Origin: an uncultured Lachnotalea sp.
GTDB lineage: Bacteria > Bacillota > Clostridia > Lachnospirales > Lachnospiraceae
Direction: 5' to 3'
Length of the DNA: 64,000 bases
Assembly (NCBI GenBank): GCA_947066815.1
Contig: CAMSZT010000010.1
Span: 1-64,000 of the forward strand
Below, piece by piece: positions 1-8,473 of the stretch (position 1 is the stretch's first letter; each line of letters starts with the position of its first letter). The position numbers and the translations under genes were made by a program. The notes beneath the pieces are model-generated. The model worked only from the letters and a program-made list of their open reading frames with translations, had not been told where the DNA came from and ran no database searches.

Positions 1-60
1 ATGCATGGTCCGTACCCCTTCCTGTGGATAAAAAAGCATTTGTCGTGTAGACGTTACCTC

Positions 61-102
61 GACAGTCTATAGTCTGCCGGCACTTCCCGGCAAAGGACTG
101 TC
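61..102. repeat. Nested inverted repeat downstream of the polysaccharide locus
   Basis: Two nested perfect inverted repeats: GACAGTC (61-67) with GACTGTC (96-102), and inside it TGCCGG (75-80) with CCGGCA (87-92). It begins about 20 bases beyond the stop codon of the last minus-strand gene, so it may end that long transcript. There is no U-tract on the minus-strand side, so it is not a textbook intrinsic terminator. Confidence 0.4.
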
Positions 103-122
103 CTGTTTTAAAAAAAGGCATT

Positions 123-1280
123 TCAGTGGTTTAAAAATACCTTTGCGTACTCGTTTGTGATGTACTCCCAGCCGTAAGCGTTCCGGACCCGGCACTTTGC
201 CCGTTCCCCGAGCTCCGCCCGCTTCTTTTCGCTTAAAGCATCAGCCCTGTCCAAAAGTGCGGCCAGGTTTCCGGCCTCTTTTGTCCAGTAGAGGGCGGCG
301 TCCTCTCCCACCTCCCGATTGAAGCTGACCTTCAGGAGCAGGTTCAGGTCGGTGCTGCCGAGGGCCTCCAGAAGGGAAGGGTTGGTCCCTCCCACCTCGT
401 GTCCGTGGAGATAGCCGTAAGCGTTCTCCCGGATCTTCTTGAGAAGCTCCTGGTCGTACACGGTGCCGGCAAATTTGATCCGGCTGTCCGAGCGAAAATG
501 CAGCCGCTCCTCCAACTTTGCCGCGAATTTATCATTTACCGTCGTGATGATGGCCAGGTCCTTCTCGGTCTTTGATCTCATGAATTCCCGGATCATGGTC
601 TCGAAATTGTTCTCCGGGACGAAGCGCCCCACGATCAGGTAATAGCCCTTCGGCTTCAGTTTCCTGTCCCTCATCCATTTCCGGTACTTGGGGTCGTCGT
701 CCGCGAGGGGCGACGGCGTGATCTCCGAACCATAAGAGATGTAGGTCGTCCTGGGATGATAAGAAGCATACTGCGTTTGGATGTAGGCCTCGATATTTTT
801 GCTGTCACAGATCAGCAAATCGGAGTGCTTCACGGTCAGCCGTTCGGAAAACCGCCAGTACCTGCGCACGATCCAGCTCCACTTCCTCCTCAAATATTCA
901 TGGCCGTCCGGGTTTGTGTACAGGACCCCGCCCAGCCTGTGGATCTTTTTCTGAAAATGCCTCATGAAAGGGCCGATGCGGTAAGCCAGGATATAGACGA
1001 TCGGGTGATCCACATGATTCTGTCTGATATAAGCGATGCAGGCGCGGAGCGAAGCGATATCGTAGACGATCGCCTGGGCCGCCCCCAGCTCCAGAGCCCG
1101 GATCCGGAAGCATCTCGCGTTGTGGTATTCAAATTCTCCGTTTTCTGTGTCCTTGCAGGCGACATGATATCTTAACTCCGGATGATCCTGATGATATTCC
1201 GTCAGCTTGTCCACAAACGTCTCATATCCGCCGTACGCGCCCGGGATGCCCTTGGAACCAATGATAAATACCTGCTGCAT
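123..1280 (-). CDS. DUF1972/GT4-type glycosyltransferase, probable rhamnosyltransferase
   Basis: A 385-residue cytoplasmic GT-B glycosyltransferase. The N-terminus carries the glycine-rich stretch GSKGIPGAYGGYETF (residues 8-22), which is typical of the DUF1972 family (Cps2T/WchF beta-1,4-rhamnosyltransferases of streptococcal capsules). The GT4-like donor-site segment GHEVGGTNPSLLEAL lies near residues 290-306. It is the last gene of the long minus-strand polysaccharide operon, following two membrane proteins. Family knowledge suggests transfer of rhamnose from dTDP-L-rhamnose to a lipid-linked acceptor; RmlC elsewhere in the locus fits that donor. The exact acceptor and linkage cannot be read from the sequence. 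The start is an ATG whose protein begins directly with the family core. Confidence 0.82.
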   Translation of the reverse strand: MQQVFIIGSKGIPGAYGGYETFVDKLTEYHQDHPELRYHVACKDTENGEFEYHNARCFRIRALELGAAQAIVYDIASLRACIAYIRQNHVDHPIVYILAYRIGPFMRHFQKKIHRLGGVLYTNPDGHEYLRRKWSWIVRRYWRFSERLTVKHSDLLICDSKNIEAYIQTQYASYHPRTTYISYGSEITPSPLADDDPKYRKWMRDRKLKPKGYYLIVGRFVPENNFETMIREFMRSKTEKDLAIITTVNDKFAAKLEERLHFRSDSRIKFAGTVYDQELLKKIRENAYGYLHGHEVGGTNPSLLEALGSTDLNLLLKVSFNREVGEDAALYWTKEAGNLAALLDRADALSEKKRAELGERAKCRVRNAYGWEYITNEYAKVFLNH

Positions 1281-1332
1281 AACCTCTCTCCCACACCCCC
1301 GCGTTTACAGGAAGCCTGTACTGCCTGTCCTG

Positions 1333-2121
1333 CTATTCTGACGGTACAGCCTCCGCTGCCACAAGATGATCGCCGGAATAAAAGATCCGATAGTCATCGA
1401 TCAATGCTGCCTCCTGATAATTATACACGCCCGGCACACTTTTTTCAACCTCATTCCACTCATAAATTACGACAAATTCGTATCCGAGCTCGGAAGCCCG
1501 TCTGAAAATAAAGTCGTAGTCCGCCTGGCCGCTCTCGATCTCATAGTACATCCCCCACTGGTCCTCGTTGGCATCCAGGATATACCCCTGTACATTTCTT
1601 CCGTACATGGTCTGGATCTTCCCGGAATACTGCCTGGCCTGCCACAGGAAAGGCGCCGGGAGGATACATCTGGGGGATTCCTCCAGCTCCAACATAAAAT
1701 CACAGACCTCCTTCACCGGTTTTTCCACCTTCTCCGGATTCTGGATCAGCGTGAACCCGCCCTTCTGATAAACATTGGTCCCGTTGATCACCAGGAGCGC
1801 CCCTGTCATGAGCAGGACCAGGAGCTTACTCGCCATCTTTCCGCTTGCCTGCACCAGCTTTGTCACCGTGTAAGCAATCACCAATGCGTCCGGGACCAGC
1901 CAGAAGAGCCGCCAGTATATGATCTGATGGAACACCAGAAAATACAAAAGCGGATTCGCGACACAGAACACCAGAAGCGCGGCCGGATACAGAAAACGCT
2001 TTCTCTCTTTTTTTTCATGCGCATATAAATAGATATAACAGACCATTGCCATCATCAGAAAAAAGCCGTCGCCGTAATACTGCTGATACCAATAGGTGAT
2101 CTCATTCATCGCCGCTTCCAT
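1333..2121 (-). CDS. Polytopic membrane protein with extracytoplasmic C-terminal half
   Basis: A 262-residue protein of no recognised family. The N-terminal half (about residues 10-110) has four hydrophobic segments separated by a basic loop (HEKKERKR). The C-terminal half (about 125-262) is soluble and rich in aromatic and acidic residues, like the extracytoplasmic domain of GT-C type proteins. The ATG at 2121 is preceded by AGAGGAG with a six-base spacer. The gene starts 28 bases after the stop of the upstream membrane protein gene, so the two are cotranscribed and may act together. They could also be the two halves of what is one protein elsewhere. Function unknown; a role in polymer assembly or decoration is inferred only from context. 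Confidence 0.6.
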   Translation of the reverse strand: MEAAMNEITYWYQQYYGDGFFLMMAMVCYIYLYAHEKKERKRFLYPAALLVFCVANPLLYFLVFHQIIYWRLFWLVPDALVIAYTVTKLVQASGKMASKLLVLLMTGALLVINGTNVYQKGGFTLIQNPEKVEKPVKEVCDFMLELEESPRCILPAPFLWQARQYSGKIQTMYGRNVQGYILDANEDQWGMYYEIESGQADYDFIFRRASELGYEFVVIYEWNEVEKSVPGVYNYQEAALIDDYRIFYSGDHLVAAEAVPSE

Positions 2122-2149
2122 TGCCGTCTCCTCTGCATCCCTGCCTTTT

Positions 2150-3181
2150 CTACGGTTTTATCAGATAATAGATCAGATAATAGATCCCGTTGGGGATGAT
2201 CATCAGCCAGAAATTCCGGGTGATCCTCCATTTTCTCTTGAAGATACCGTACAGCAGGCCGAAGCATCCAAGTAAAAGCGCCCCGATGACCACTCCCATC
2301 CCGGACATCAGGCACATGGAAAGATCCAAAAACATCAGACAGATGTAGTCGCTTTTTCTGTTGTAGCGATAGATCCGCATACAGATCAGGAGCATCGCAG
2401 GGATCCCGAGGCCTGCGACCGCGGCCTTCCCCTGCCACAGACGGACCATGGTAAAGGTTTCCGCGCTGTATACCGAAAAATATCCGTATAGATGCAAAAA
2501 CATCATCACATCCAAAAAAATGCACCGGTGCAGGACGTCCTTCCCGAAAAATTCTCCCGAAAGCATCCACCACACCCCGAGTATCGCCGTAAAAAGGGCA
2601 AGGGGCAGGATCGTGTGGGCGATGACTGTCGGGGAAATCCCTGTCAGCTTCCCGCAGTAAGCCAGGTATACGGCCCAAGGGGCCGTCACATCCTTGCTCA
2701 GCTCCCCCAGCCATGTGCCGATCTCATTTCCGGTATTGGGGTCCGTCAGGAACATCCGGTTTGTCCGCACGATATCCACCGCATTCACCACAAACCGGGA
2801 ATCATCCGCATCCATGTGCTGCCCCAAAAGCACGGCCAGCATAAAGGAGGCGATCAAAACTCCTGTGACCAGAATCACCGCCCTCTGCTCCCCTGTCTTC
2901 TTCCCTCTCTCGATCTTCGGAAAATCCCGCTGGTACAGTCCGTATCCGCATAAGAACAAGATCCACGAGGAAAGCAGGATGATCACCGTCCAAAAGGATG
3001 CCTTCAAAAGCACAAGAGGCACCGTGACCAGCTGGCAGAACGCCCATATCGCCACCAGTCCCATAAGGTAGAGCTTCGGAACCGTCTTTTTGATCTGGAG
3101 GGCATCGCAGAAGCCGTTTCCGGCCACATAGGGCACGATCCAGAGCACCAGCACCGCCAGCGCAACATTTAATATCACCAT
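2150..3181 (-). CDS. Multi-spanning membrane protein (DUF6077-like)
   Basis: A 343-residue integral membrane protein with about eight to ten hydrophobic segments. It begins with a long apolar helix (MVILNVALAVLVLWIV). After the third hydrophobic segment there is a hydrophilic loop with DADDSRFVVNAVD. An acidic pair in an early external loop is typical of GT-C glycosyltransferases and DUF6077-type proteins of Lachnospiraceae. The frame is open further upstream, but that extension would overlap the Wzz-like gene and looks like non-coding composition. The ATG at 3181 has a GAGGA site and lies 20 bases after the upstream stop, so I chose it. Probably linked to polysaccharide assembly; family assignment is tentative. 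Confidence 0.6.
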   Translation of the reverse strand: MVILNVALAVLVLWIVPYVAGNGFCDALQIKKTVPKLYLMGLVAIWAFCQLVTVPLVLLKASFWTVIILLSSWILFLCGYGLYQRDFPKIERGKKTGEQRAVILVTGVLIASFMLAVLLGQHMDADDSRFVVNAVDIVRTNRMFLTDPNTGNEIGTWLGELSKDVTAPWAVYLAYCGKLTGISPTVIAHTILPLALFTAILGVWWMLSGEFFGKDVLHRCIFLDVMMFLHLYGYFSVYSAETFTMVRLWQGKAAVAGLGIPAMLLICMRIYRYNRKSDYICLMFLDLSMCLMSGMGVVIGALLLGCFGLLYGIFKRKWRITRNFWLMIIPNGIYYLIYYLIKP

Positions 3182-3201
3182 AAATCCGTCCTCTGGCAAT
3201 G

Positions 3202-4680
3202 TCAGCCTATGACCACGCTTCCGAGGATCTCCACCTGGTTCTGCCGGCAGATCTCCACCTCTTTGCGCAGTTCGTCGTAGCGGGAACCCCCGATCCGTTC
3301 CACAAGGACTACCCCGTCGGCCGCCGCCAGGGCTTCCAGGGACTCCGGATCGCAGGTGACAGATCTTCCACACCGAACAGAAGCGATGTCCGGTTTCATT
3401 TTATCACAGAGCAGCGCCTTCACTTGCTCACATGCTTCGTCGCCGCACACCCCTGTCAGGTAGATCGACTTCATATCTGATTTTTTTGCACCGATCCGGA
3501 TACCCGCACAGATCATGCGGATCCGCTCCTCCTCCGAAAACTGCCGGTCTTTGTCCCCGAAGCCGGAGGAGATCCACCGGTCCACCACACCCAGGAACTT
3601 CCGTTTCGGCTCTGCGGCAGGAAGGGTTCCCAGGCTGGAAATCCCGAAGCATTCCTCCAAATCCTCTTTGACCCGGAGTCTCGCCGAAAGAAGGTAGCGG
3701 CAGGCCAGATAACAGCAGGCGAGGAACACTCCTGCCGCCGCCCCCAGGAGTATATATTTCTTATGGAAGAGCTGCACCTTTACGGCCGGCTGCTCTGTCT
3801 TCCCTAAGGTCCCGGTCTCCTCTTCTTCTCCCTTTGCCTCTGCCAGGAGCGCGTAATAATACTCCTTCTGGGGATCGGTCATATTGTTCGCAAGGCCGTT
3901 CATCGTATTTCTCAGGCCGTTGTATTCATCCCGCTTCTGCCTCTGCTCTGTGATCAGATCCGGGTTGACATTCTCATAGTAAGCCTCCTGGAGCAGGGTA
4001 ATGTCAAAATCACCGTAGACAGCCTGCAGCTCCCCGGTATTTTCCCGGACAGCCTCCTGGAGGATGGCCGAGATCGCCCGGCAGTCCTCCTCGCTCAGTC
4101 CGTGGACGATCAGAGTCAGGATGCTGCCAGTCCCGTCCGCGGAGACAAGCTCTCTCATATAGGAAGGTTCGCACTCTTCACCCGTGGACTCTGTCAGCGC
4201 CTCCGCTATCTCCTCATAAACAGAACCGTTTAGGATCTTTCCGGCATAGGAGGTGAGGATATCTCCCGTAGAATCCCTGGCCGCCACCACCGGATAGACC
4301 GCCTCGTAATGGCTGTCGATCAGATACTGGAGCTTCAGGGTCGGCACCCGGGCAGGATCAAATTTCATCCGCATGGAGCCGGACAGATACTCCTCCAGAA
4401 GCTCGCTGCTCTCCTGATAGTCCAGATAGGTTTTTATCGCGGCCTGCGCCGCGGCGATCTCATTGTCCGGCAGCTCCGATTCCAGCTTTTCGATCTGCTC
4501 CTTCCTTGTCAGAGGCGCTGTCTCCAAAGGCCGGTCTGCAGCCTTTCGGTTTTTCCTATATCCCACCCCGCCGAACAGGACCGCTCCCAGGAGCAGGCAG
4601 ACAAGGATCAGCCTCCATCTGAGCAGGATCCGGTACAGCAGGTCTTTCAGGCTTATGGTCATTTCGTCCGTTCCGTTCAT
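3202..4680 (-). CDS. Wzz/CapA-like chain-length protein with a degenerate tyrosine-kinase domain
   Basis: A 492-residue co-polymerase-like protein. A transmembrane segment lies at about residues 19-38, followed by a roughly 280-residue extracytoplasmic region rich in helices and charged residues, then a second transmembrane segment near 320-340. The cytoplasmic tail (about 345-492) resembles a bacterial tyrosine kinase: ADGVVLVERIGGSRYDELRK and the ending EILGSVVIG match the C-terminal part of that fold. The position where Walker A should lie (SIYLTGVCGDEACEQV, about residue 405) has no GKS/GKT, and no C-terminal tyrosine cluster is present, so it is predicted to be inactive. The ATG at 4680 has a GGGGGA site. 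An ATG at 4731 would overlap the upstream gene and is less likely. It sits just after the initiating transferase gene, as in capsule operons. Confidence 0.78.
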   Translation of the reverse strand: MNGTDEMTISLKDLLYRILLRWRLILVCLLLGAVLFGGVGYRKNRKAADRPLETAPLTRKEQIEKLESELPDNEIAAAQAAIKTYLDYQESSELLEEYLSGSMRMKFDPARVPTLKLQYLIDSHYEAVYPVVAARDSTGDILTSYAGKILNGSVYEEIAEALTESTGEECEPSYMRELVSADGTGSILTLIVHGLSEEDCRAISAILQEAVRENTGELQAVYGDFDITLLQEAYYENVNPDLITEQRQKRDEYNGLRNTMNGLANNMTDPQKEYYYALLAEAKGEEEETGTLGKTEQPAVKVQLFHKKYILLGAAAGVFLACCYLACRYLLSARLRVKEDLEECFGISSLGTLPAAEPKRKFLGVVDRWISSGFGDKDRQFSEEERIRMICAGIRIGAKKSDMKSIYLTGVCGDEACEQVKALLCDKMKPDIASVRCGRSVTCDPESLEALAAADGVVLVERIGGSRYDELRKEVEICRQNQVEILGSVVIG

Positions 4681-4702
4681 CGTCCCAATTCCCCCAATGT
4701 TT

Positions 4703-6130
4703 CTATCTCGCTCCGCTTCCCCGGAAGACAAGCAGGATCGTCTTCAGTATGATCTTTACGTCCAGGAGCAGCGACCAGTTATCGATGTACTCCAGATCCA
4801 GCTTCACGACCTCGTCAAAATCCTTGATATCGCTGCGCCCGCTGATCTGCCAGAGGCCCGTGATCCCCGGCCGGAAGCTGATCCGCCGTTTCTGATGGTA
4901 ATTGTACTGCTCATATTCGTCCATGGTCGGCGGCCTTGTCCCCACCAGGCTCATATCCCCCTTTAACACATTCCAGAATTGGGGGAGCTCGTCGATGCTG
5001 GTCTTTCGGATAAAGGCGCCCACCTTTGTGATCCGCGGATCGTGTTCCATCTTGAACATCAGCCCGTTCACTTCATTCTGGGCCATCAGCTCTTTCTTCC
5101 GCTCTTCCGCGTCGGCATACATGGACCGGAATTTATAAAACTTGAAGATCCGCCCGTTGACTCCCACCCGCTTCTGGCAGAAGATCAGGGGGCCCTTTGA
5201 TTCCAGAAGGAGAAAGGGCGCAAGGAACACCCCGATGACCAGGGTGATGGCAAGCCCCACCAGCGCGCCCGCGATATCCATCAGCCGTTTCACGATCACC
5301 ATCCGGTAATCAAAGAGCCGGCTGGAAAAGGCCACCACATGATACTGCTCCAGCCTGTAGATCTGTTTGGTCCCGTAACTGTCCAGATTGAAAAGATCCA
5401 GGCTCAGGCTGACCACGACTCCCATCTTTTCCAATTCCAGGATCATATTCTTTAAATAAGATTCTCGCTTCTGTATCTCGTTCACATGGATGAACACCTC
5501 GTCCACCACATGCTGGGTCGCAAACTCCAGATAAGTCTCCTCCCTGGCGGAGACAAAGGGAATCCCATATTCTCCCTCCTCCGGCGGCTCCGTCTCGTCG
5601 AGGAGCATAACTCCGACGATCTCCCAGCGCACCTCCTTGGAATTGCGGAAATGCCGCAGCACCTCCCGCAGCTTGTCCTCCGTAGTCACGATCAACAGAT
5701 TCGTCTTCTTCCGGATATTTAAATGGAAGAAACGGTCCCAGTTCCGGATGAAGATATGGACCATCCAGATCAGGCAGGTATTGATCACAAAAAAATATCC
5801 CATGACCAGCCGGGAGATAAACATATCATTTTTGACGGTAAATCCCAAAAAGATGGCCGTCGCGATCAGGATCAGATTGTACTTGATGCTCAAAAAAGCT
5901 TCCTGATAGCGGTCCCTCCGGTAAAGGCCGTCATATACCCGGAGGATATAATAAGCTGCCACATGGATCACTGCAATGATACTGAACAGGACATCAAAAT
6001 CCACCACGTCCACGAACAGACGGATACTCTGATACCGCAATGCTCCCGCGACCGTAAGGCTGCAAAAGGCCGCCAGCATATCGATCAGACAAACCACGAT
6101 CTCCATGATTTGATTTTTCTTACGGTACAT
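4703..6130 (-). CDS. Undecaprenyl-phosphate sugar-1-phosphate transferase (initiating transferase)
   Basis: A 475-residue polyprenyl glycosylphosphotransferase of the WbaP/CpsE type. Four to five N-terminal membrane helices (to about residue 130) are followed by a Rossmann-like middle region (about 140-255). The C-terminal catalytic domain (about 275-475) carries the family signature: KRLMDIAGA, the membrane re-entrant segment, GRIFKFYKFRSM, the basic/acidic TSIDELPQFWNV and SLVGTRPP, and PGITGLWQISGRSD. The enzyme loads the first sugar phosphate (usually glucose or galactose) onto undecaprenyl phosphate at the inner face of the membrane. It directly precedes the chain-length gene and has its own promoter upstream. 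Sugar specificity cannot be read from the sequence. Confidence 0.93.
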   Translation of the reverse strand: MYRKKNQIMEIVVCLIDMLAAFCSLTVAGALRYQSIRLFVDVVDFDVLFSIIAVIHVAAYYILRVYDGLYRRDRYQEAFLSIKYNLILIATAIFLGFTVKNDMFISRLVMGYFFVINTCLIWMVHIFIRNWDRFFHLNIRKKTNLLIVTTEDKLREVLRHFRNSKEVRWEIVGVMLLDETEPPEEGEYGIPFVSAREETYLEFATQHVVDEVFIHVNEIQKRESYLKNMILELEKMGVVVSLSLDLFNLDSYGTKQIYRLEQYHVVAFSSRLFDYRMVIVKRLMDIAGALVGLAITLVIGVFLAPFLLLESKGPLIFCQKRVGVNGRIFKFYKFRSMYADAEERKKELMAQNEVNGLMFKMEHDPRITKVGAFIRKTSIDELPQFWNVLKGDMSLVGTRPPTMDEYEQYNYHQKRRISFRPGITGLWQISGRSDIKDFDEVVKLDLEYIDNWSLLLDVKIILKTILLVFRGSGAR

Positions 6131-6182
6131 ACCCCACCCCGATGATGATTATTCTGTCGTACCACAAACCGACACTTTTTCT

Positions 6183-6210
6183 ATTATACCACAAAAGAGA
6201 GCCTGCGCAA
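6183..6210 (-). promoter_or_regulatory. Promoter for the initiating-transferase gene group
   Basis: On the minus strand a TATAAT box (6183-6188) lies 16 bases from a TTGCGC -35 box (6205-6210). It sits in the 144-base gap before the initiating transferase gene, so the last five genes of the locus may be expressed separately from the upstream genes. Confidence 0.65.
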
Positions 6211-6274
6211 TGGAAAAACACAATTTTGTAACGTTTTAGTAACATTTTCCCATTTCACCCAGTCTTTTCCAGTA

Positions 6275-8473
6275 TTATTTCGGCTCCCCGCCATAGAGGG
6301 GCTCTTTTGTAAAATTCCGCAGGGAAAAATCCGAGGCCAGCAGGGTCAGGTTCGGATTGTAATAGGGATCCCCTGCCGCCAGGATCTCTTCCCACCGTTT
6401 CCGGAAGGTCTCCACCTCGCTGTCAAAGCGGAGGATCTTCTCCGGCGTATCTTCGGTGCCCCGGGATTTTGACTCATAATGATAAAGCTGCGCAAAGGGA
6501 TCGTAGACCACCAGCTTTCCGAAGCCCCTCACCTTCAGGCAGTAGTCGATATCGTTAAAGGCCACCGCCAGCCCCTCGTCGAAGCCGCCCACAGCCTCGA
6601 ACACGCTCCGCTTTGTCATCATGCAGGCCGCCGTGACAGCGCTGTAATCCTGGGCGCACATGGAGCGCAGGAAATAGGTCTTTTCGCTTTTGTGGAAACC
6701 GATGAAGGTGTGCCCCGCGATCCCCTTGTAGCCCACGACCACGCCGGCATGCTGGATGGTATCGTCGTCATAAAAAAGCTGCGCCCCGACGATCCCCACC
6801 TCGTCCCGCTGGCAGAAGCTTAAAAGCTCCTCGATGCAGTCCGCATTGATCAGCTCCGTGTCGTTGTTCAAGAAGAGCAGGTACTCGCCCTTCGCGTAAG
6901 ACAGGGCATGATTGTTGATCGCCGAGAAGTTAAAGCCGGTTCCCTCCCAGCGGATGACCCGCAGCCTTTCGTAACGCTTCTCCAGCTCTTCATAGCACCG
7001 GAAGGTCTCCTCCTCCGTACTGTTGTTCTCCACCACGATCACTTCCAGGTTCCGGTAGGAAGCCTTTTCCAAAAGAGAGGTTACGCAGACCTTCAGATCG
7101 TCGGTGTGGTCCTTGCTGGGGATGATCACGGAGACCAGGGGGGACCCTTTCAGCGGATACCGCACCCGGTAAGCGCCCAGCACCTCGTTCTCCTCCACCT
7201 CCACGGCCCCGATGCCCACCCGCTCACAGTGGGCCTGGATGGCTCTCGCCCCGGCCTCAAAGGCATACAGCTTCTTCTCCGGGTCCTCGGCCGTGGAGCC
7301 CTCATTGACCCGCCAGTGGTAGAGGACCTTCGGGATATGACAGATCACCTCTGCCTCCTCCGTGCACCGGAAGATGAAATCATAGTCCTGGGAGCCGTCG
7401 AATTCCGGCCGGAATCCCCCCACAGCCTTCACCAGCTCCCGCTCCGCCACAAACAGATGGGAAATATAATTCATGCTCCGGAGCAGGTCCGGGTTGAAAT
7501 CCGGCTTGAAATGGGCGTCGAAATAAAAGGCCCGTCCCCGCCTTGCGGTCAGCTTGTCCTCGTCGGAGTAGAGCACCTGCGCCCTGCGGCCCTCCTCCGC
7601 CTCCCGGTCGATCCGAAGGGCGCACTCGTAGAGCGCGTCCTCCGAGAGGGTATCGTCATGGTCCAGGAGCACGATATAGTCCCCGGAGGCCATGGCGAGG
7701 GCCGCGTTGGTGTTCCCGGCGATCCCCAGGTTTTCCGAAAGGCGGGTGTACAGGATCCTCCCGTCCTCCTCCTGGTATCTCCGGACCTTTTCGGAGAACC
7801 GCTCTCCGTCAAATCCGTCCATGCCGCTCCCGTCCGCCAGGCAGAGCTCCCAGTTTCCGTAGGTCTGTCTGCGGACGGATCGTATCATCTCCGCCAGGAG
7901 CTTCTCCGGCGTCCGGTAGAGGGGCACGATGATGCTGAACTTCGGAGCGGCCGCAAACACGGCCTTCCTCTGCCTCTCCAGCTCTGCCGGGGAGGGCTGC
8001 ACCTGGGTCCTCCAGTCGTTATATTTCTCTTTATTCTTCTTTAATTTACCGGACAGCTTTTTGAAAAATGCCCTCCAGCCATACTGTCTCAGGATGGCAA
8101 TTCCCCTCCGGATCGTATCCGGCCGGAACAGCTGTCTAAGCCGCACAAAGCGGACTGCCCGCCCTTCCCTCGTCCCGCCGGCCTCCAGCCTTCCCCGGAC
8201 GGTCTTCCCGTCGGCGTGGAACACAATCTCGTATGTCTCATCCGGTTCCCGGGAGAAGGTGATGCAGAATCCCAGCTTTAAGGGACTCTTCCCCAGGAAA
8301 AATTCCCGGTTTACGTCAAAGCGCCCCGCGTCCGCGCGGGTAAAGGGGACGCTCCCGCCCCGCTTTCCCACGATCTCGATCTCCACAGGGACATCGGGGG
8401 AGTCGCTGACCGCCCATCCCGAAACCACCATCTCAGAGTCTCTCTGCTTGATATTGTCGATATAATATTTCAC
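6275..8473 (-). CDS. Large two-domain GT2 glycosyltransferase
   Basis: A 732-residue protein. Residues 1-110 form a beta-rich accessory domain (MKYYIDNIKQRDSEMVVSGW) often found in front of tandem GT2 enzymes of Firmicutes. The first GT2 domain runs from about 178 (KFSIIVPLYRT) with the metal-binding LLDHDDTLSE; the second runs from about 447 (LVSVIIPSKDH) with FLNNDTELINAD and the acceptor-side DYSAVTAACMMTK and FNDIDYCLKV. Such enzymes often make two linkages of a repeat unit, commonly rhamnan-type backbones. The GTG start overlaps the stop of the rhamnosidase gene (GTGA), so translation is probably coupled. It closely resembles the 739-residue enzyme at 36957-39176, which suggests an old duplication. 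Donor sugar unknown. Confidence 0.88.
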   Translation of the reverse strand: MKYYIDNIKQRDSEMVVSGWAVSDSPDVPVEIEIVGKRGGSVPFTRADAGRFDVNREFFLGKSPLKLGFCITFSREPDETYEIVFHADGKTVRGRLEAGGTREGRAVRFVRLRQLFRPDTIRRGIAILRQYGWRAFFKKLSGKLKKNKEKYNDWRTQVQPSPAELERQRKAVFAAAPKFSIIVPLYRTPEKLLAEMIRSVRRQTYGNWELCLADGSGMDGFDGERFSEKVRRYQEEDGRILYTRLSENLGIAGNTNAALAMASGDYIVLLDHDDTLSEDALYECALRIDREAEEGRRAQVLYSDEDKLTARRGRAFYFDAHFKPDFNPDLLRSMNYISHLFVAERELVKAVGGFRPEFDGSQDYDFIFRCTEEAEVICHIPKVLYHWRVNEGSTAEDPEKKLYAFEAGARAIQAHCERVGIGAVEVEENEVLGAYRVRYPLKGSPLVSVIIPSKDHTDDLKVCVTSLLEKASYRNLEVIVVENNSTEEETFRCYEELEKRYERLRVIRWEGTGFNFSAINNHALSYAKGEYLLFLNNDTELINADCIEELLSFCQRDEVGIVGAQLFYDDDTIQHAGVVVGYKGIAGHTFIGFHKSEKTYFLRSMCAQDYSAVTAACMMTKRSVFEAVGGFDEGLAVAFNDIDYCLKVRGFGKLVVYDPFAQLYHYESKSRGTEDTPEKILRFDSEVETFRKRWEEILAAGDPYYNPNLTLLASDFSLRNFTKEPLYGGEPK

